From: a virus
Length of the DNA: 40,847 nucleotides
Virus record (IMG/VR): IMGVR_UViG_3300020179_000067
Span: 1 to 40,847 of that record
Direction: 5' to 3' (one strand)
Position 1 is the first letter of the stretch. The number at the start of each line of letters is the position of its first letter. A program made the position numbers and the translations under genes. The notes below the pieces were generated by a model. It had not been told where the DNA came from and did not search any database. It saw nothing but the letters and a program-made list of their open reading frames with translations. This document shows, one piece after another, positions 1 through 7,753 of this stretch.

Positions 1-2170
1 CAACCGGCCCAGGTTGAATGGTGCCGGACGCAAGTTCGACAGGAAGCCCGCCTCCCGGCTGAGTAGGATTCCAGTCAATATAATACGTTGGCGTTACCGA
101 GTTTTGTTGTAGCGAAAAGTACATTCTAACACTATTAAAAAGGATTGTTATACTTGAATTGTAATACAATCCACCTATTGTGTTTCCTAATAAGGAAATA
201 GGATATCTAATCCAAATGGAAAATGTGTATGACCGCTGCGTATAAGCTGTATTGTCCCAAGCTGTCGGCCCGGTAGCAAAACCTAGTGCAAGGGGTAGAT
301 TCACAAAACCATCAGCCAGTCCGCGCAAGGCATATGTTCCAAGGCCAGGCACAAACAAACCAGACGCAATGTAATTGATTTCCGAAAACGATATCCCCCC
401 CCCTATTTGAAATGGGGGGATGGGCCCTTGAGTGAGCGTATTTGTCGAATAGGAATCTTGAAGGGATACATCAAACTTGTAATTGTGAACAGGTTGATTT
501 AGCTGGGGTCTGACGTTTATCGTGACGAAAGAGATTGAAAGGCTTACATTTTGCTGACCATCTGCCGACCCGAGTAATTGCTCGACCGCGACAGTCTCAA
601 ATAGCCCGTTTGCATGAGTGCTGGTAATCCCGTCACCAGTACCCTCCGCGCTGGGTGGAGGCATCAATATAGGCAGGAATGAAACAAGGGGAGTTGCCCC
701 GCCCGCAGCGATTCCATCAAGAGAGCTAATACTGACTGTATTAGATGCCCCGGTAGCAGACGATCCTCCAGTTGCGTTTCCTGTTGCGGATACAACAGCA
801 GGGCGCGGGGGGAATACGGGCCCTAGCGCTCCAATCGCGGTCGCACTTAGCCCGTATGCCTCGGTTCCTAAGCCGTTGTTCCACAGCTGCACCGCATCCA
901 GGCCGGTTAGCGCGACCTCGTAAAACCTCACCTCGTCCACATACGTAGTGCATGGAGTAGCATTAGTACCGTTATCAAACATCCATCCTGTAATATCGTT
1001 TACGGACCTTCCAGACGCTACTTGCCCCACTACATATACGTCATTATTTGCATCTATAGAATAGGCTGTAAATCTTTCATAGTCGTCATTGTACACATAC
1101 AGCCCGTATGCGCTCGTCCGGCCGATCGGGTCGTTTGCTCCATAAATGCTGTTTGCTATTTGGCTTCCATTAAACTGGGTGGCATACGGGTCATTCCCAT
1201 CATCAGCATTGATCGACCTGGTTACTGGCCCGCATTCAAACTGCGGATACTGAGTCGCCCCATCCGTGCCTGTCACTTGTTGCCAGAATGAAATTGAAAA
1301 CGACCCACTAGAGGTCGCGCTGCCTCCGTAACTCGCATCACTCGTTTGCACGCTGTCGCCGTCCGCTTCCAGTGCGATCGCATTAGAGCTGGCCGAAAAT
1401 AGGCCCGACCCTTTGAAATTTGTAAAAGTGGCGGTTGCGTCAATTCCTCCCGCGCTTGCTGTTAGGTTCCCGTTTAGCTTGTGCTGACGCAATGGTACTG
1501 CGTAATTAGTTACAGATGGCGCCGCTAATTCATTTGGTGCGCCGAGGTTGTATATTTGGTCCACTTCCGCTGGTGTCAGTAACGAATTGAAAATTCGCAA
1601 TTCGTCTAGCTGGGCGTCAAAAGGCGTGTACGAATTGGTGCTGCCGACTCTCAGCGTATCGTATGCCACGGCAGGGCTGTACCCGTTTTGCACCGGCGCT
1701 CCGTCATTAACGGACATATAGTGGTAGCCGTCATTGTCAAGATAGTAATGAACGAAGAACCATTCGCCGAATGGTGCTTCTACTGACGCGACCCCTTGCG
1801 CGTAGTTGAAGTAAAGTTGAACAGGATTGCCGGAAAAGTAATCTATCGTGACAGGTATGCCTACCACGCCTTCCAGGGACAGGATCGAGGAGGGGTAATT
1901 GTAATCGTTTATTCTTAGCCAAAATGTAATTGAGAAGCCGGAGCTAGAGCCATTTGCCTGCGTCGAATTTGTCGCTAAAACGCAATTCTGGCGCGCACCC
2001 TGGGCGATCGCTCCCCAATACGGAGTGAACGGGGAGGGCGTCCCCGTTACTCCTTGGCCCAATATGCCTGTCTGGAATACTGGCGACCCAGAGTGGGTTC
2101 CTAAATCGAATCCGTATCCGGATGAATCTAGGAGGTTGCCGTTAAATTTGTAATACCTAACGAGGGCCAT
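1..2170 (-). CDS. LamG-domain tail fibre / adhesin, N-terminal 723 codons (continues at 40847)
   Basis: The frame opens at ATG 2170 behind a GGGGG stretch and stays open to position 1, where it leaves the window. It resumes in the same frame at 40847 (total 1257 codons). Two concanavalin A/LamG-like jelly-roll domains are visible, each closed by the family signature: LDELRIFNSLLTPAEV near residues 185-205 and VDEVRFYEVALTGLDAV near residues 405-425. A Gly/Ala/Ser linker (about 436-555) holds a short copy of the repeat seen in the C-terminal part. A third LamG domain starts near residue 556 and crosses the join. LamG domains in phage fibres usually bind surface glycans, so a host-recognition fibre is the likely role. 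The gene lies between head-completion and connector genes. Confidence 0.8.
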   Translation of the reverse strand, partial: MALVRYYKFNGNLLDSSGYGFDLGTHSGSPVFQTGILGQGVTGTPSPFTPYWGAIAQGARQNCVLATNSTQANGSSSGFSITFWLRINDYNYPSSILSLEGVVGIPVTIDYFSGNPVQLYFNYAQGVASVEAPFGEWFFVHYYLDNDGYHYMSVNDGAPVQNGYSPAVAYDTLRVGSTNSYTPFDAQLDELRIFNSLLTPAEVDQIYNLGAPNELAAPSVTNYAVPLRQHKLNGNLTASAGGIDATATFTNFKGSGLFSASSNAIALEADGDSVQTSDASYGGSATSSGSFSISFWQQVTGTDGATQYPQFECGPVTRSINADDGNDPYATQFNGSQIANSIYGANDPIGRTSAYGLYVYNDDYERFTAYSIDANNDVYVVGQVASGRSVNDITGWMFDNGTNATPCTTYVDEVRFYEVALTGLDAVQLWNNGLGTEAYGLSATAIGALGPVFPPRPAVVSATGNATGGSSATGASNTVSISSLDGIAAGGATPLVSFLPILMPPPSAEGTGDGITSTHANGLFETVAVEQLLGSADGQQNVSLSISFVTINVRPQLNQPVHNYKFDVSLQDSYSTNTLTQGPIPPFQIGGGISFSEINYIASGLFVPGLGTYALRGLADGFVNLPLALGFATGPTAWDNTAYTQRSYTFSIWIRYPISLLGNTIGGLYYNSSITILFNSVRMYFSLQQNSVTPTYYIDWNPTQPGGGLPVELASGTIQPGPV

Positions 2171-2188
2171 CGTTTCCCCCGCCGGTAA

Positions 2189-2605
2189 TTAGTTTTGGAA
2201 TCGCAACGGGCTGGAAACAGTCACGGCAAACGTGCCGGCGGTGGAAGTGACATCCGCGCCAAAATCGACATACCCGACCAGCTCGTCAGCAGATGCCAGA
2301 CCGCCTCTCGATTTGTAAATCACCCCAGCGCGGGCCGTGATTGTCGCAGTAGTCCATGAAGTAATAGACCAGGCAACATCTACCCTATTATTGACGTTAT
2401 CAATTGTCACCGTCGCAGCCGCCGCATTTCCGCCGGCGGTGTAACCGGTGCCGCTCACTTCGTTCGTAATATCGGACCTTTTGCTGTGGGTCTTGCTCGC
2501 CGTGTAAGTAGATGTTACGAGCATCATCTTAAACGTATCGGTGTCAAAATCAATCGAGCCGATGGCGGCGTCGCGGACGGCTGAGTTGTATACGAGTGAT
2601 GGCAT
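2189..2605 (-). CDS. putative virion structural protein
   Basis: This 138-residue protein is mostly predicted beta strand (KMMLVTSTYTASKTHS, GTGYTAGG, VGYVDFGADV). The N-terminal pattern of a short strand, K-MMLVTS-Y, then a GTGYTAGG turn occurs in small structural proteins of many siphoviruses; I recall this only as a general similarity. It has a strong ribosome-binding site (AGGAGGG, 7 bases before ATG 2605), as expected for an abundant virion protein. It sits between the neck protein and the LamG fibre, so a head-fibre, decoration or fibre-anchoring role is plausible. No enzyme motif is seen. Confidence 0.6.
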   Translation of the reverse strand: MPSLVYNSAVRDAAIGSIDFDTDTFKMMLVTSTYTASKTHSKRSDITNEVSGTGYTAGGNAAAATVTIDNVNNRVDVAWSITSWTTATITARAGVIYKSRGGLASADELVGYVDFGADVTSTAGTFAVTVSSPLRFQN

Positions 2606-2616
2606 TGCGAACCCTC

Positions 2617-3072
2617 CTAGTAAAGTAAATTGTCAGACACAGTGTAACGCAAACTCACTCCGGCAATTGCTCTCAGTTGCGGCAACAGGTCTTTCAGTGT
2701 ACGGCGCAGCCCGAGCCTCTTGTATTTCACCTCCAGGACAGCACCGTAAAAGGCATTCGACCGCAAGCCGACCCGGACTGTCCCTTCCTGCGCAATCTGG
2801 ATGGGGTCCAGTGGCTCCATCCAGACGTTTGCCTGTAGGAACCCTGTGCGCTTGCGCGGGTATTCGCCTGGAGCGCTTGCGCCAGTATACCGCACTCGTC
2901 CGCGACGGCGGACAGCAGGCGCCGGTGTGTTTAGTCGCTGCTGATGCTGGTTCATCAGGTAGACGGCAGCACGCATCAGTTTTTTAGTTTGCCTTTCGGA
3001 TAACGCAATTGCAGCAGGCCCCTGGGAGGCCCGTGTTGCCAGCGCTTGCGCAACTCCGACTGACAGACGCAT
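2617..3072 (-). CDS. putative HK97 gp10-like head-tail joining (neck) protein
   Basis: The product is 151 residues, basic and helical at the N-terminus. A GEYPRKRTGFLQANV segment is followed by a strand-rich part with AFYGAVLE and a C-terminal LLPQLRAI helix. The order 'P-x-x-x-T-G-x-L' then 'Y-x-x-x-L-E' is characteristic of the gp10-type tail-completion/neck family, which seals the portal-tail interface. Its position, downstream of the capsid gene and upstream of the tail genes across the genome join, agrees. The start overlaps the stop of the preceding gene (TAATG at 3074-3070). A minor structural protein of another family is possible. Confidence 0.55.
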   Translation of the reverse strand: MRLSVGVAQALATRASQGPAAIALSERQTKKLMRAAVYLMNQHQQRLNTPAPAVRRRGRVRYTGASAPGEYPRKRTGFLQANVWMEPLDPIQIAQEGTVRVGLRSNAFYGAVLEVKYKRLGLRRTLKDLLPQLRAIAGVSLRYTVSDNLLY

Positions 3073-3392
3073 TAGACCAGAGACTCCACGTAGGTAAGAT
3101 GCCCGCCGACCGTTACCGCGCCGCCAACATTCAGGACCAATGCTTCCCCCGGCTCAGTGACCAGCACGGGCAACCCACCGCCGGGCCATTGGTCGCCCAG
3201 GTGTATCGCTATGCTTGAGCCGCCACTCATGTGCATTTCCCCGCTGATGGGAGTTGCCCCGGATTTCCAGCGAATATGACTGTTGCTGCTAATGGACAGG
3301 GTGTAAGCCAGCACACGGATGCGTTTTTCTGAGATTGCGGCAATAATCGTCGAATCCCCTGGTGCTGTCGTGCTGATGATTGCGGTTTTCAT
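3072..3392 (-). CDS. small beta-rich structural protein, unknown
   Basis: The product has 106 residues and is beta-rich (IIAAISEKRIRVLAYTLSI, LVLNVGGAVTVGGHLTYVE). I do not recognise a family by name. Short phage proteins with a 'lAy-lsi-s---i-f-sG---isG' pattern occur near capsid genes, and this matches loosely. It overlaps its neighbours by 1 base downstream and 4 bases upstream (ATGA), and lies inside the head-completion operon. A capsid-fibre, spike or head-decoration role is an inference from that context. Confidence 0.55.
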   Translation of the reverse strand: MKTAIISTTAPGDSTIIAAISEKRIRVLAYTLSISSNSHIRWKSGATPISGEMHMSGGSSIAIHLGDQWPGGGLPVLVTEPGEALVLNVGGAVTVGGHLTYVESLV

Positions 3393-3607
3393 ACGCGAAT
3401 CCTCGTAATTCGTTGGTATGGTCCGGCAAGGTTTTGCTGCGCTTTTTGCAGGGCGTCCAATTGCCGGGTAAGCATGTCCAGATAACTCGACCAGCTCACC
3501 GACTGACCGTTCACGGAGTAATCCGGCTTCGGGTTGGCCGTGATCTCGCGTATTTGGGCTGCGATGTTTTCGATCGCCGCTCCGACGTTTTCAGCTGGCG
3601 TAGGCAT
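3389..3607 (-). CDS. small helical protein in the head operon
   Basis: The product has 72 residues, with two predicted helices (VGAAIENIAAQIREITA and LDMLTRQLDALQKAQQNL) around a short turn NGQSVSWSSY. The size, helix-turn-helix arrangement and YSVNGQSVSWSSYLDML stretch resemble small head-tail or capsid-assembly accessory proteins found after the capsid gene in other siphoviruses. The exact function is unknown. It overlaps the preceding reading frame by 17 bases and the next by 4 bases. Confidence 0.55.
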   Translation of the reverse strand: MPTPAENVGAAIENIAAQIREITANPKPDYSVNGQSVSWSSYLDMLTRQLDALQKAQQNLAGPYQRITRIRV

Positions 3608-3806
3608 GGGGCGCCTCGCTCACGGTTAGCGCCCGGCTGGCATGCAACCCATACCATTCCCGATATCGGGCTTGTGCTTCTTCCGCGTTGTATGCTTGCA
3701 CCAGGCGTAATGGGCAGGCGGGATGCTTGACCTCGTAAAGCCGCAGAGCCGGCGCGGCTTGCGCCTCGACCGGCTCCCGCTTGATGGCGCCCTTAGACGG
3801 CTGCAT
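3591..3806 (-). CDS. small unknown protein after the capsid gene
   Basis: The frame is open further upstream to 3845, but the start at 3806 is chosen. It has AAGGGAG 6 bases before the ATG and begins just after the capsid stop, while 3845 would sit inside the capsid gene without a ribosome-binding site. The resulting 71-residue protein has a central LYEVKHPACPLRLVQAYNAE followed by AQARYREWYGL. This is a small alpha/beta arrangement in which a 'P-x-x-x-V-x-A-x-x-x-E-A' helix follows a strand. Function is unknown; head-operon location only. Confidence 0.5.
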   Translation of the reverse strand: MQPSKGAIKREPVEAQAAPALRLYEVKHPACPLRLVQAYNAEEAQARYREWYGLHASRALTVSEAPHAYAS

Positions 3807-3817
3807 CAGTAACTCCC

Positions 3818-5155
3818 TTAGTTTTTGTTGCGGACGACGTGCCAAGGAGAAATGATTGCTGGTACGCCCCGCTCGTTGGCGAAATACGCCGCGACGATTC
3901 CACGGTCCAACATCTCGTAAGTGTTGGGCGCGGCCTGGGAGACGCTGAGCGGGTAGTTTTGCATGTACTGCATAAACTTTCCCTTCTCAAACGCCCACCA
4001 ATACTCGTCGGCGTTCGCTTGGGCGAGGTTCAGCCCGTCAGAAGCCGTGCAACGCTGCTCGATCAGCGGTGAGGTCATCTGAGCAAGCCCGGTGTAAGGG
4101 GCGCCTGGCGAAACACTGACGTTGAGCGGATTGCTCGCGGTTTGCGCCGGCGATCCCGAGCCGGTGCGGCGCTCGGTCTGAGTCGCCGACAGGATGAGCG
4201 CGGCGGTGGCAACCTTGGCAGGGTTTACCACAACCGTGTCGATGTTCACCAGGATTCGCTTTGCAGTCTGCGGGTCCTGCTGGCGCTGAGCAAGCAGCAT
4301 AGTCGCCTGAATGGCTGTCCAGTCATTCAGCGGGTTGCTATGGTCGTTCAGGTAGCCTTGCGTCCTGGAAGTTACATACGTGTTGTATGCCGTGCCACCA
4401 TAATTAAAGGTATTTGTAACGCCGATGAACGCATCAATCACTCGCAGCTCTTTGCGGTAAGCGATTTCCTCGCCGACCAGCGCGGCATTTTGGAGAATCT
4501 GACCGGTTAGGTCGAAGAATACCGCTTCTTTCGTGACCTCGACTGCGAGTGCAAACTCGGCGGTTTCGGGGGTTTGCACCCATCGCTCATTGAATTGCCC
4601 GCGAGGATGCGGCTCGCCAGGCTTTCGCTCTTTCGCAAGGTCGCCGATTCGGTTGACCCCGATAATTTTTTGTCCGTTCAGTTTTGTCGGGGTCGCTGGC
4701 GCAAGCCGGTCGGCAATCAAGGCAGGATTTTGAAATGCCTCCAAAATCTTTACCTCGATAAGCCCACCAACGACGCTTGAAAATGCGTTGATGTTCAAAA
4801 ACGAAGTCGGGTCGATTGGCACGCCGGTATTTTCGAGCAGGGCCCGAGGGTCCCCGCCGAACCGGTTTTCCATGACGCTGCGCGCAGAGAGGTATTTGCT
4901 CAACGCGTTGTTGTCTGGCGAAAACAGGCTGCGCCAGCTGGGCCCGATGATTCCCTCGGCCAGCTCTTGCAGGCTCAATTGCTCAGGCAACCAGCGGCGG
5001 TCCTTCAGCAACCGGTTGCCCGCCAGGTCCTTGTGCTCGTTGCCGTTGGCGTCGCACAGCCCGAGCCCTTGGCGCATCTCCGACACAAAACGCAAGCGCC
5101 CGTTGCTTTGCTTGGCGCGAGACTCATACAGGCTGCGGATCTTCAAGGGATTCAT
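3818..5155 (-). CDS. major capsid protein (HK97 fold, inferred)
   Basis: The product has 445 residues and follows the protease-scaffold gene and a decoration candidate, the usual HK97-type order. The N-terminal 100 residues are charged and helical, compatible with a delta/scaffold region removed by the protease. The middle (FLNINAFSSVVGGLIEVKIL, EVTKEAVFFDLTGQILQNA, GEEIAYRKELRVIDAF) matches the spine-helix and 'K E ... D ... L ... A---G--I---kE' pattern seen in capsid proteins of Mu-like and related phages. The ribosome-binding site is very strong (AGGAGGT, 6 bases before ATG 5155), as expected for the most abundant virion protein. Family identity is inferred from context and pattern. Confidence 0.8.
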   Translation of the reverse strand: MNPLKIRSLYESRAKQSNGRLRFVSEMRQGLGLCDANGNEHKDLAGNRLLKDRRWLPEQLSLQELAEGIIGPSWRSLFSPDNNALSKYLSARSVMENRFGGDPRALLENTGVPIDPTSFLNINAFSSVVGGLIEVKILEAFQNPALIADRLAPATPTKLNGQKIIGVNRIGDLAKERKPGEPHPRGQFNERWVQTPETAEFALAVEVTKEAVFFDLTGQILQNAALVGEEIAYRKELRVIDAFIGVTNTFNYGGTAYNTYVTSRTQGYLNDHSNPLNDWTAIQATMLLAQRQQDPQTAKRILVNIDTVVVNPAKVATAALILSATQTERRTGSGSPAQTASNPLNVSVSPGAPYTGLAQMTSPLIEQRCTASDGLNLAQANADEYWWAFEKGKFMQYMQNYPLSVSQAAPNTYEMLDRGIVAAYFANERGVPAIISPWHVVRNKN

Positions 5156-5179
5156 GGCATACCTCCTGAAAATGATTTC

Positions 5180-5671
5180 TTAGAACACTTGACGCGCTGA
5201 TTTGCCGTACAGGCGAACCCTAACTGTAGTCGTAGCGGTGGGGTGATTAGCAACCACGACGCCGATTGCTTCGGCCGCAAGTGCGGTGGTGTCAACTTTT
5301 TGGTCCTGTATGGCTCCAGCGGCAGCTGCACCGCTGGAAAATGCGGTCACCAGGTCGCCGGGGGCAAAAGTGTTGGACGCGCAATCAGCCGAGTAAATGC
5401 AGTCCGTTTCTACTGTCACGGTTCCGTCGGCGGTCTGAAGCGCAATTCGCGCAGACCGGGCAACGCCGACAAAATTATCATGAACAAATACCTGGTCGGT
5501 ATTCACTGTGCCGCTTCCCGTTTTGGCGCTGAGCGGCTTGGCGAACCCATCAGCGGTATCAAGATACAACAGGTCGCCGACGCTGATAACTATGCCGCCC
5601 TTGGCCGGATACACCACCGTCCGAGTAAGGGTAGGCTGAACAAAACGCGAGCCGCCGAAAGTGGATGACAT
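5180..5671 (-). CDS. putative capsid decoration / cement protein
   Basis: The product has 163 residues, nearly all beta. It contains GIVISVGDLLYLDTADG, FVGVARSAR, DGTVTVETDCIY, FAPGDLVTAF and AAEAIGVVVANHPT followed by a final strand. The 'G-x-V-x-x-G-D-L', 'F-V-G-V-A' and 'A-I-G-V-V' pattern is typical of small capsid-stabilising proteins encoded between the protease-scaffold gene and the capsid gene. The ribosome-binding site AAGGAGG precedes ATG 5671. It may form surface trimers on the head; a different structural role cannot be excluded. Confidence 0.6.
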   Translation of the reverse strand: MSSTFGGSRFVQPTLTRTVVYPAKGGIVISVGDLLYLDTADGFAKPLSAKTGSGTVNTDQVFVHDNFVGVARSARIALQTADGTVTVETDCIYSADCASNTFAPGDLVTAFSSGAAAAGAIQDQKVDTTALAAEAIGVVVANHPTATTTVRVRLYGKSARQVF

Positions 5672-5683
5672 GGCGTAACCTCC

Positions 5684-6220
5684 TTAGTTTGCAAGCCAGT
5701 TGAACAGGGCCTCTCCGTCTGGTATGCCGGGCGTTTTTGCTTCAGGGATCGCATACCCTGCCGATCGCGGTTTGGTGGCTTTGCTCGCCAGGGACAACCG
5801 TTGCACGGTCCGTTTTGCGGCGTCGTGCGGAAGATTTGCCAGGTCGGCCAGCAATGCCTTGTCGGGGGCGACTCCAGCGGACTCGCACAGCTCGCGCACG
5901 CGCTCGCGGGCTCTCAGGGCTCGGTTTTCCACGGCCAGCTTTGACAGCTTGCTCTCCATTGCGCCCTTCTTGCTGTCGTCCTCGTCGCTGTCGTCGCTTT
6001 CTTCGGTATCGGCTTCGTCCTTCTCGGAATCGGAGTATTCCGCTTCTTCCGTATCGGACGTTTCCTCGTCCTTGGCTTCCTCGGTTTGCTCATCCGCGCC
6101 TTCAGACTCCATGGCATCTTTCTCGGAGTCGTCAGAGCCGTAAGCCTCTTTAATATAACCTTCCATTCTGTTCATTGCTTCGCGCATACAGTCGAGCGCT
6201 TCTCGTAGCTGATCGTTCAT
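5684..6220 (-). CDS. scaffold protein from an internal start (nested in the protease gene)
   Basis: Inside the protease frame, ATG 6220 is preceded by AAGGAG with a 6-base gap, a better ribosome-binding site than that of the full-length gene. Translation from here gives 178 residues starting MNDQLREALD, which contain only the acidic, coiled scaffold region. Nested scaffolds sharing the 3' end of a protease gene are well known in lambda (C/Nu3) and related phages. A second in-frame ATG at 6499 also has AAGGGAG 6 bases upstream and would give 271 residues. The long form would supply the protease, the short form bulk scaffold. This is inference from start-site quality. Confidence 0.6.
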   Translation of the reverse strand: MNDQLREALDCMREAMNRMEGYIKEAYGSDDSEKDAMESEGADEQTEEAKDEETSDTEEAEYSDSEKDEADTEESDDSDEDDSKKGAMESKLSKLAVENRALRARERVRELCESAGVAPDKALLADLANLPHDAAKRTVQRLSLASKATKPRSAGYAIPEAKTPGIPDGEALFNWLAN

Positions 6221-7003
6221 GGCAAGCTCCTTCGTTTCGCCCTCGATGGATTCCCGTTGCCTCTTTTTACCAGATCGCCTGGCGTTCTGTTCTTTTCGCA
6301 AAACGCTCGCCTGGTCCCGATAGTAACCACCATCATCGGTATTGTTGGCGCGGTCCATTGCGTCGGCGTGCTTCAGGGTGTCAAGGATATCTTGCAAATG
6401 GTGAGAAATCTCTGTATCCGACATTTGAGCGACTTGCCGCTCGTAATCAGAGAAGTTCAGCCGCTTTCCCATTGCCTCACGTGTTTTTTTGCGGCGCATC
6501 TTGGCTCCCTTCGATTCAGATAACGACTTGGTGGTGGCGGGGTCGGCAACCAGGTCCACATGCCGCACGTCTACGATTTTGCTCACGACGAATACCCCGT
6601 CCTTGCCTTCCTCGCCTTCACCCTGAGCATTGTGCGAGAGGCCAAACGCGTCCGGCATTCGCTCTGCGGCCTCGCAAATGCGCCGGGCCATCGGATGCGT
6701 CATTAAAATTTGCAAGTCGCCATACAGCCCTTCGCCTTCAATGTATCGAATGTTAGTCAGCCTGCCAAGGCGGTCGTATGCGGATCGCGGTTGCTCGGCG
6801 TCCTTTTCCGGGTGGTCCACGTTGACGCGAATGCCTTCGTATAGCTTCGCCGCCGCCTTGACGGCGCCGGGAGTGTAGCGCCGGCCGTTCTCGCTGACCA
6901 ACCCCAACACTTTTACATCACGAATGATTCCCGCTTGCCTGTCCACCCGCAACGAGGCGGTGGACATGACGGATTCGCGAATGGCCTTTGTTGCGCGCTT
7001 CAT
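5684..7003 (-). CDS. prohead protease with C-terminal scaffold domain
   Basis: The product has 439 residues. The frame is open further upstream, but that extension lies inside the next gene and has unrelated composition; ATG 7003 follows GGAA and starts the recognisable fold. Residues 20-165 form an assemblin-type serine protease: VNVDHPE (His64) and FGLSHNA (Ser123, His124), followed by VDLVADPATT, are the expected catalytic blocks. Residues about 170-270 are basic and helical. Residues about 280-360 are extremely acidic (Asp, Glu and Ser runs), and the rest is a coiled helix (LAVENRALRARERVRELCE). The second half is a typical internal scaffold. Internal starts at 6499 and 6220 are described separately. 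Confidence 0.85.
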   Translation of the reverse strand: MKRATKAIRESVMSTASLRVDRQAGIIRDVKVLGLVSENGRRYTPGAVKAAAKLYEGIRVNVDHPEKDAEQPRSAYDRLGRLTNIRYIEGEGLYGDLQILMTHPMARRICEAAERMPDAFGLSHNAQGEGEEGKDGVFVVSKIVDVRHVDLVADPATTKSLSESKGAKMRRKKTREAMGKRLNFSDYERQVAQMSDTEISHHLQDILDTLKHADAMDRANNTDDGGYYRDQASVLRKEQNARRSGKKRQRESIEGETKELAMNDQLREALDCMREAMNRMEGYIKEAYGSDDSEKDAMESEGADEQTEEAKDEETSDTEEAEYSDSEKDEADTEESDDSDEDDSKKGAMESKLSKLAVENRALRARERVRELCESAGVAPDKALLADLANLPHDAAKRTVQRLSLASKATKPRSAGYAIPEAKTPGIPDGEALFNWLAN

Positions 7004-7046
7004 ATTTCCAATGATACGGCAATCGGCGAGTGAATGCAAAAGCGCC

Positions 7047-7739
7047 TTAACAAAAGCAGCGGCGACAGGTTCGGCAAGCGTCGGCGATGCTTTCCAGCGT
7101 ATTGAGTGGGCATATTTCAGGACCATCAATTCCATCCGGCATCTTGTAGTCATGACCAAAAACAATCTTGATTCCGTCAGGATAATGCCCGCTCTCATCT
7201 TTATCGTACTGGTAACTGAAGTGGTGCTTGGCCCGGATCCCCCCAAGCGCATAAACCTCGTCACGGCGGGACAGGCTGTAACGGTCAAGAGAGAAATGAA
7301 CATAGACATTCTGACGGGGCACAACCCTGACCGCCATTTGCGGTATGCGTGTCCTGACCCAAATTGGCACCCATGGTAGCCTGACGGCCACCCTATCCAA
7401 CGCCTCAATCGACTCTAGGAACAGGTCGCCAGCCCCATTCCAAGTGATGTAATCCGCCTTGCGAAAACGGATCACCCTTTCCGCAAATGCAATCGGATTG
7501 TCAATACACGAATTGCGCACCCTCATTTGCTTTTTCAGGCTTGCCGTCCATGTGATCGGCCCACAAGCGGCGTAACAAGTTTGAGCGCAAACTTTTGTCG
7601 GCTTGCAGGTTTCCACGATGGGGAAGTTGATCGACTCGCCCGTGACCATGTTTGCGGAAAACGGGCTTTCATCCCCCCCCAGCAAACCGTCGGTGACGGT
7701 TTGCATCTTCAAACTTAGCCGTGCGTATCGTGATGACAT
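7047..7739 (-). CDS. Gp88-like cysteine-rich protein (moron candidate)
   Basis: The product has 230 residues. The N-terminal third has INFPIVETCKPTKVCAQTCY, a Cys-x5-Cys-x3-Cys-Tyr arrangement, and the C-terminus ends with CPLNTLESIADACRTCRRC. This pairing (C...C..CYA near the front and C..C..C at the end) is what I know from the Gp88 family of actinobacteriophages and from relatives on many mobile elements, possibly metal or iron-sulfur binding. The middle has alternating strands and an SLDRYSLSRRDEV segment. It interrupts the usual portal-MuF-protease order. The ribosome-binding site is weak (AAGG). Function is unknown, and the family assignment is by pattern only. Confidence 0.5.
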   Translation of the reverse strand: MSSRYARLSLKMQTVTDGLLGGDESPFSANMVTGESINFPIVETCKPTKVCAQTCYAACGPITWTASLKKQMRVRNSCIDNPIAFAERVIRFRKADYITWNGAGDLFLESIEALDRVAVRLPWVPIWVRTRIPQMAVRVVPRQNVYVHFSLDRYSLSRRDEVYALGGIRAKHHFSYQYDKDESGHYPDGIKIVFGHDYKMPDGIDGPEICPLNTLESIADACRTCRRCFC

Positions 7740-7753
7740 TAAAGCGCCTTGTA

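Noticed and set aside
7004-7408. N-terminal extension of the protease frame
   Set aside because: Lies wholly inside the Gp88-like gene, composition unlike a protease, and ATG 7003 starts the recognised fold.
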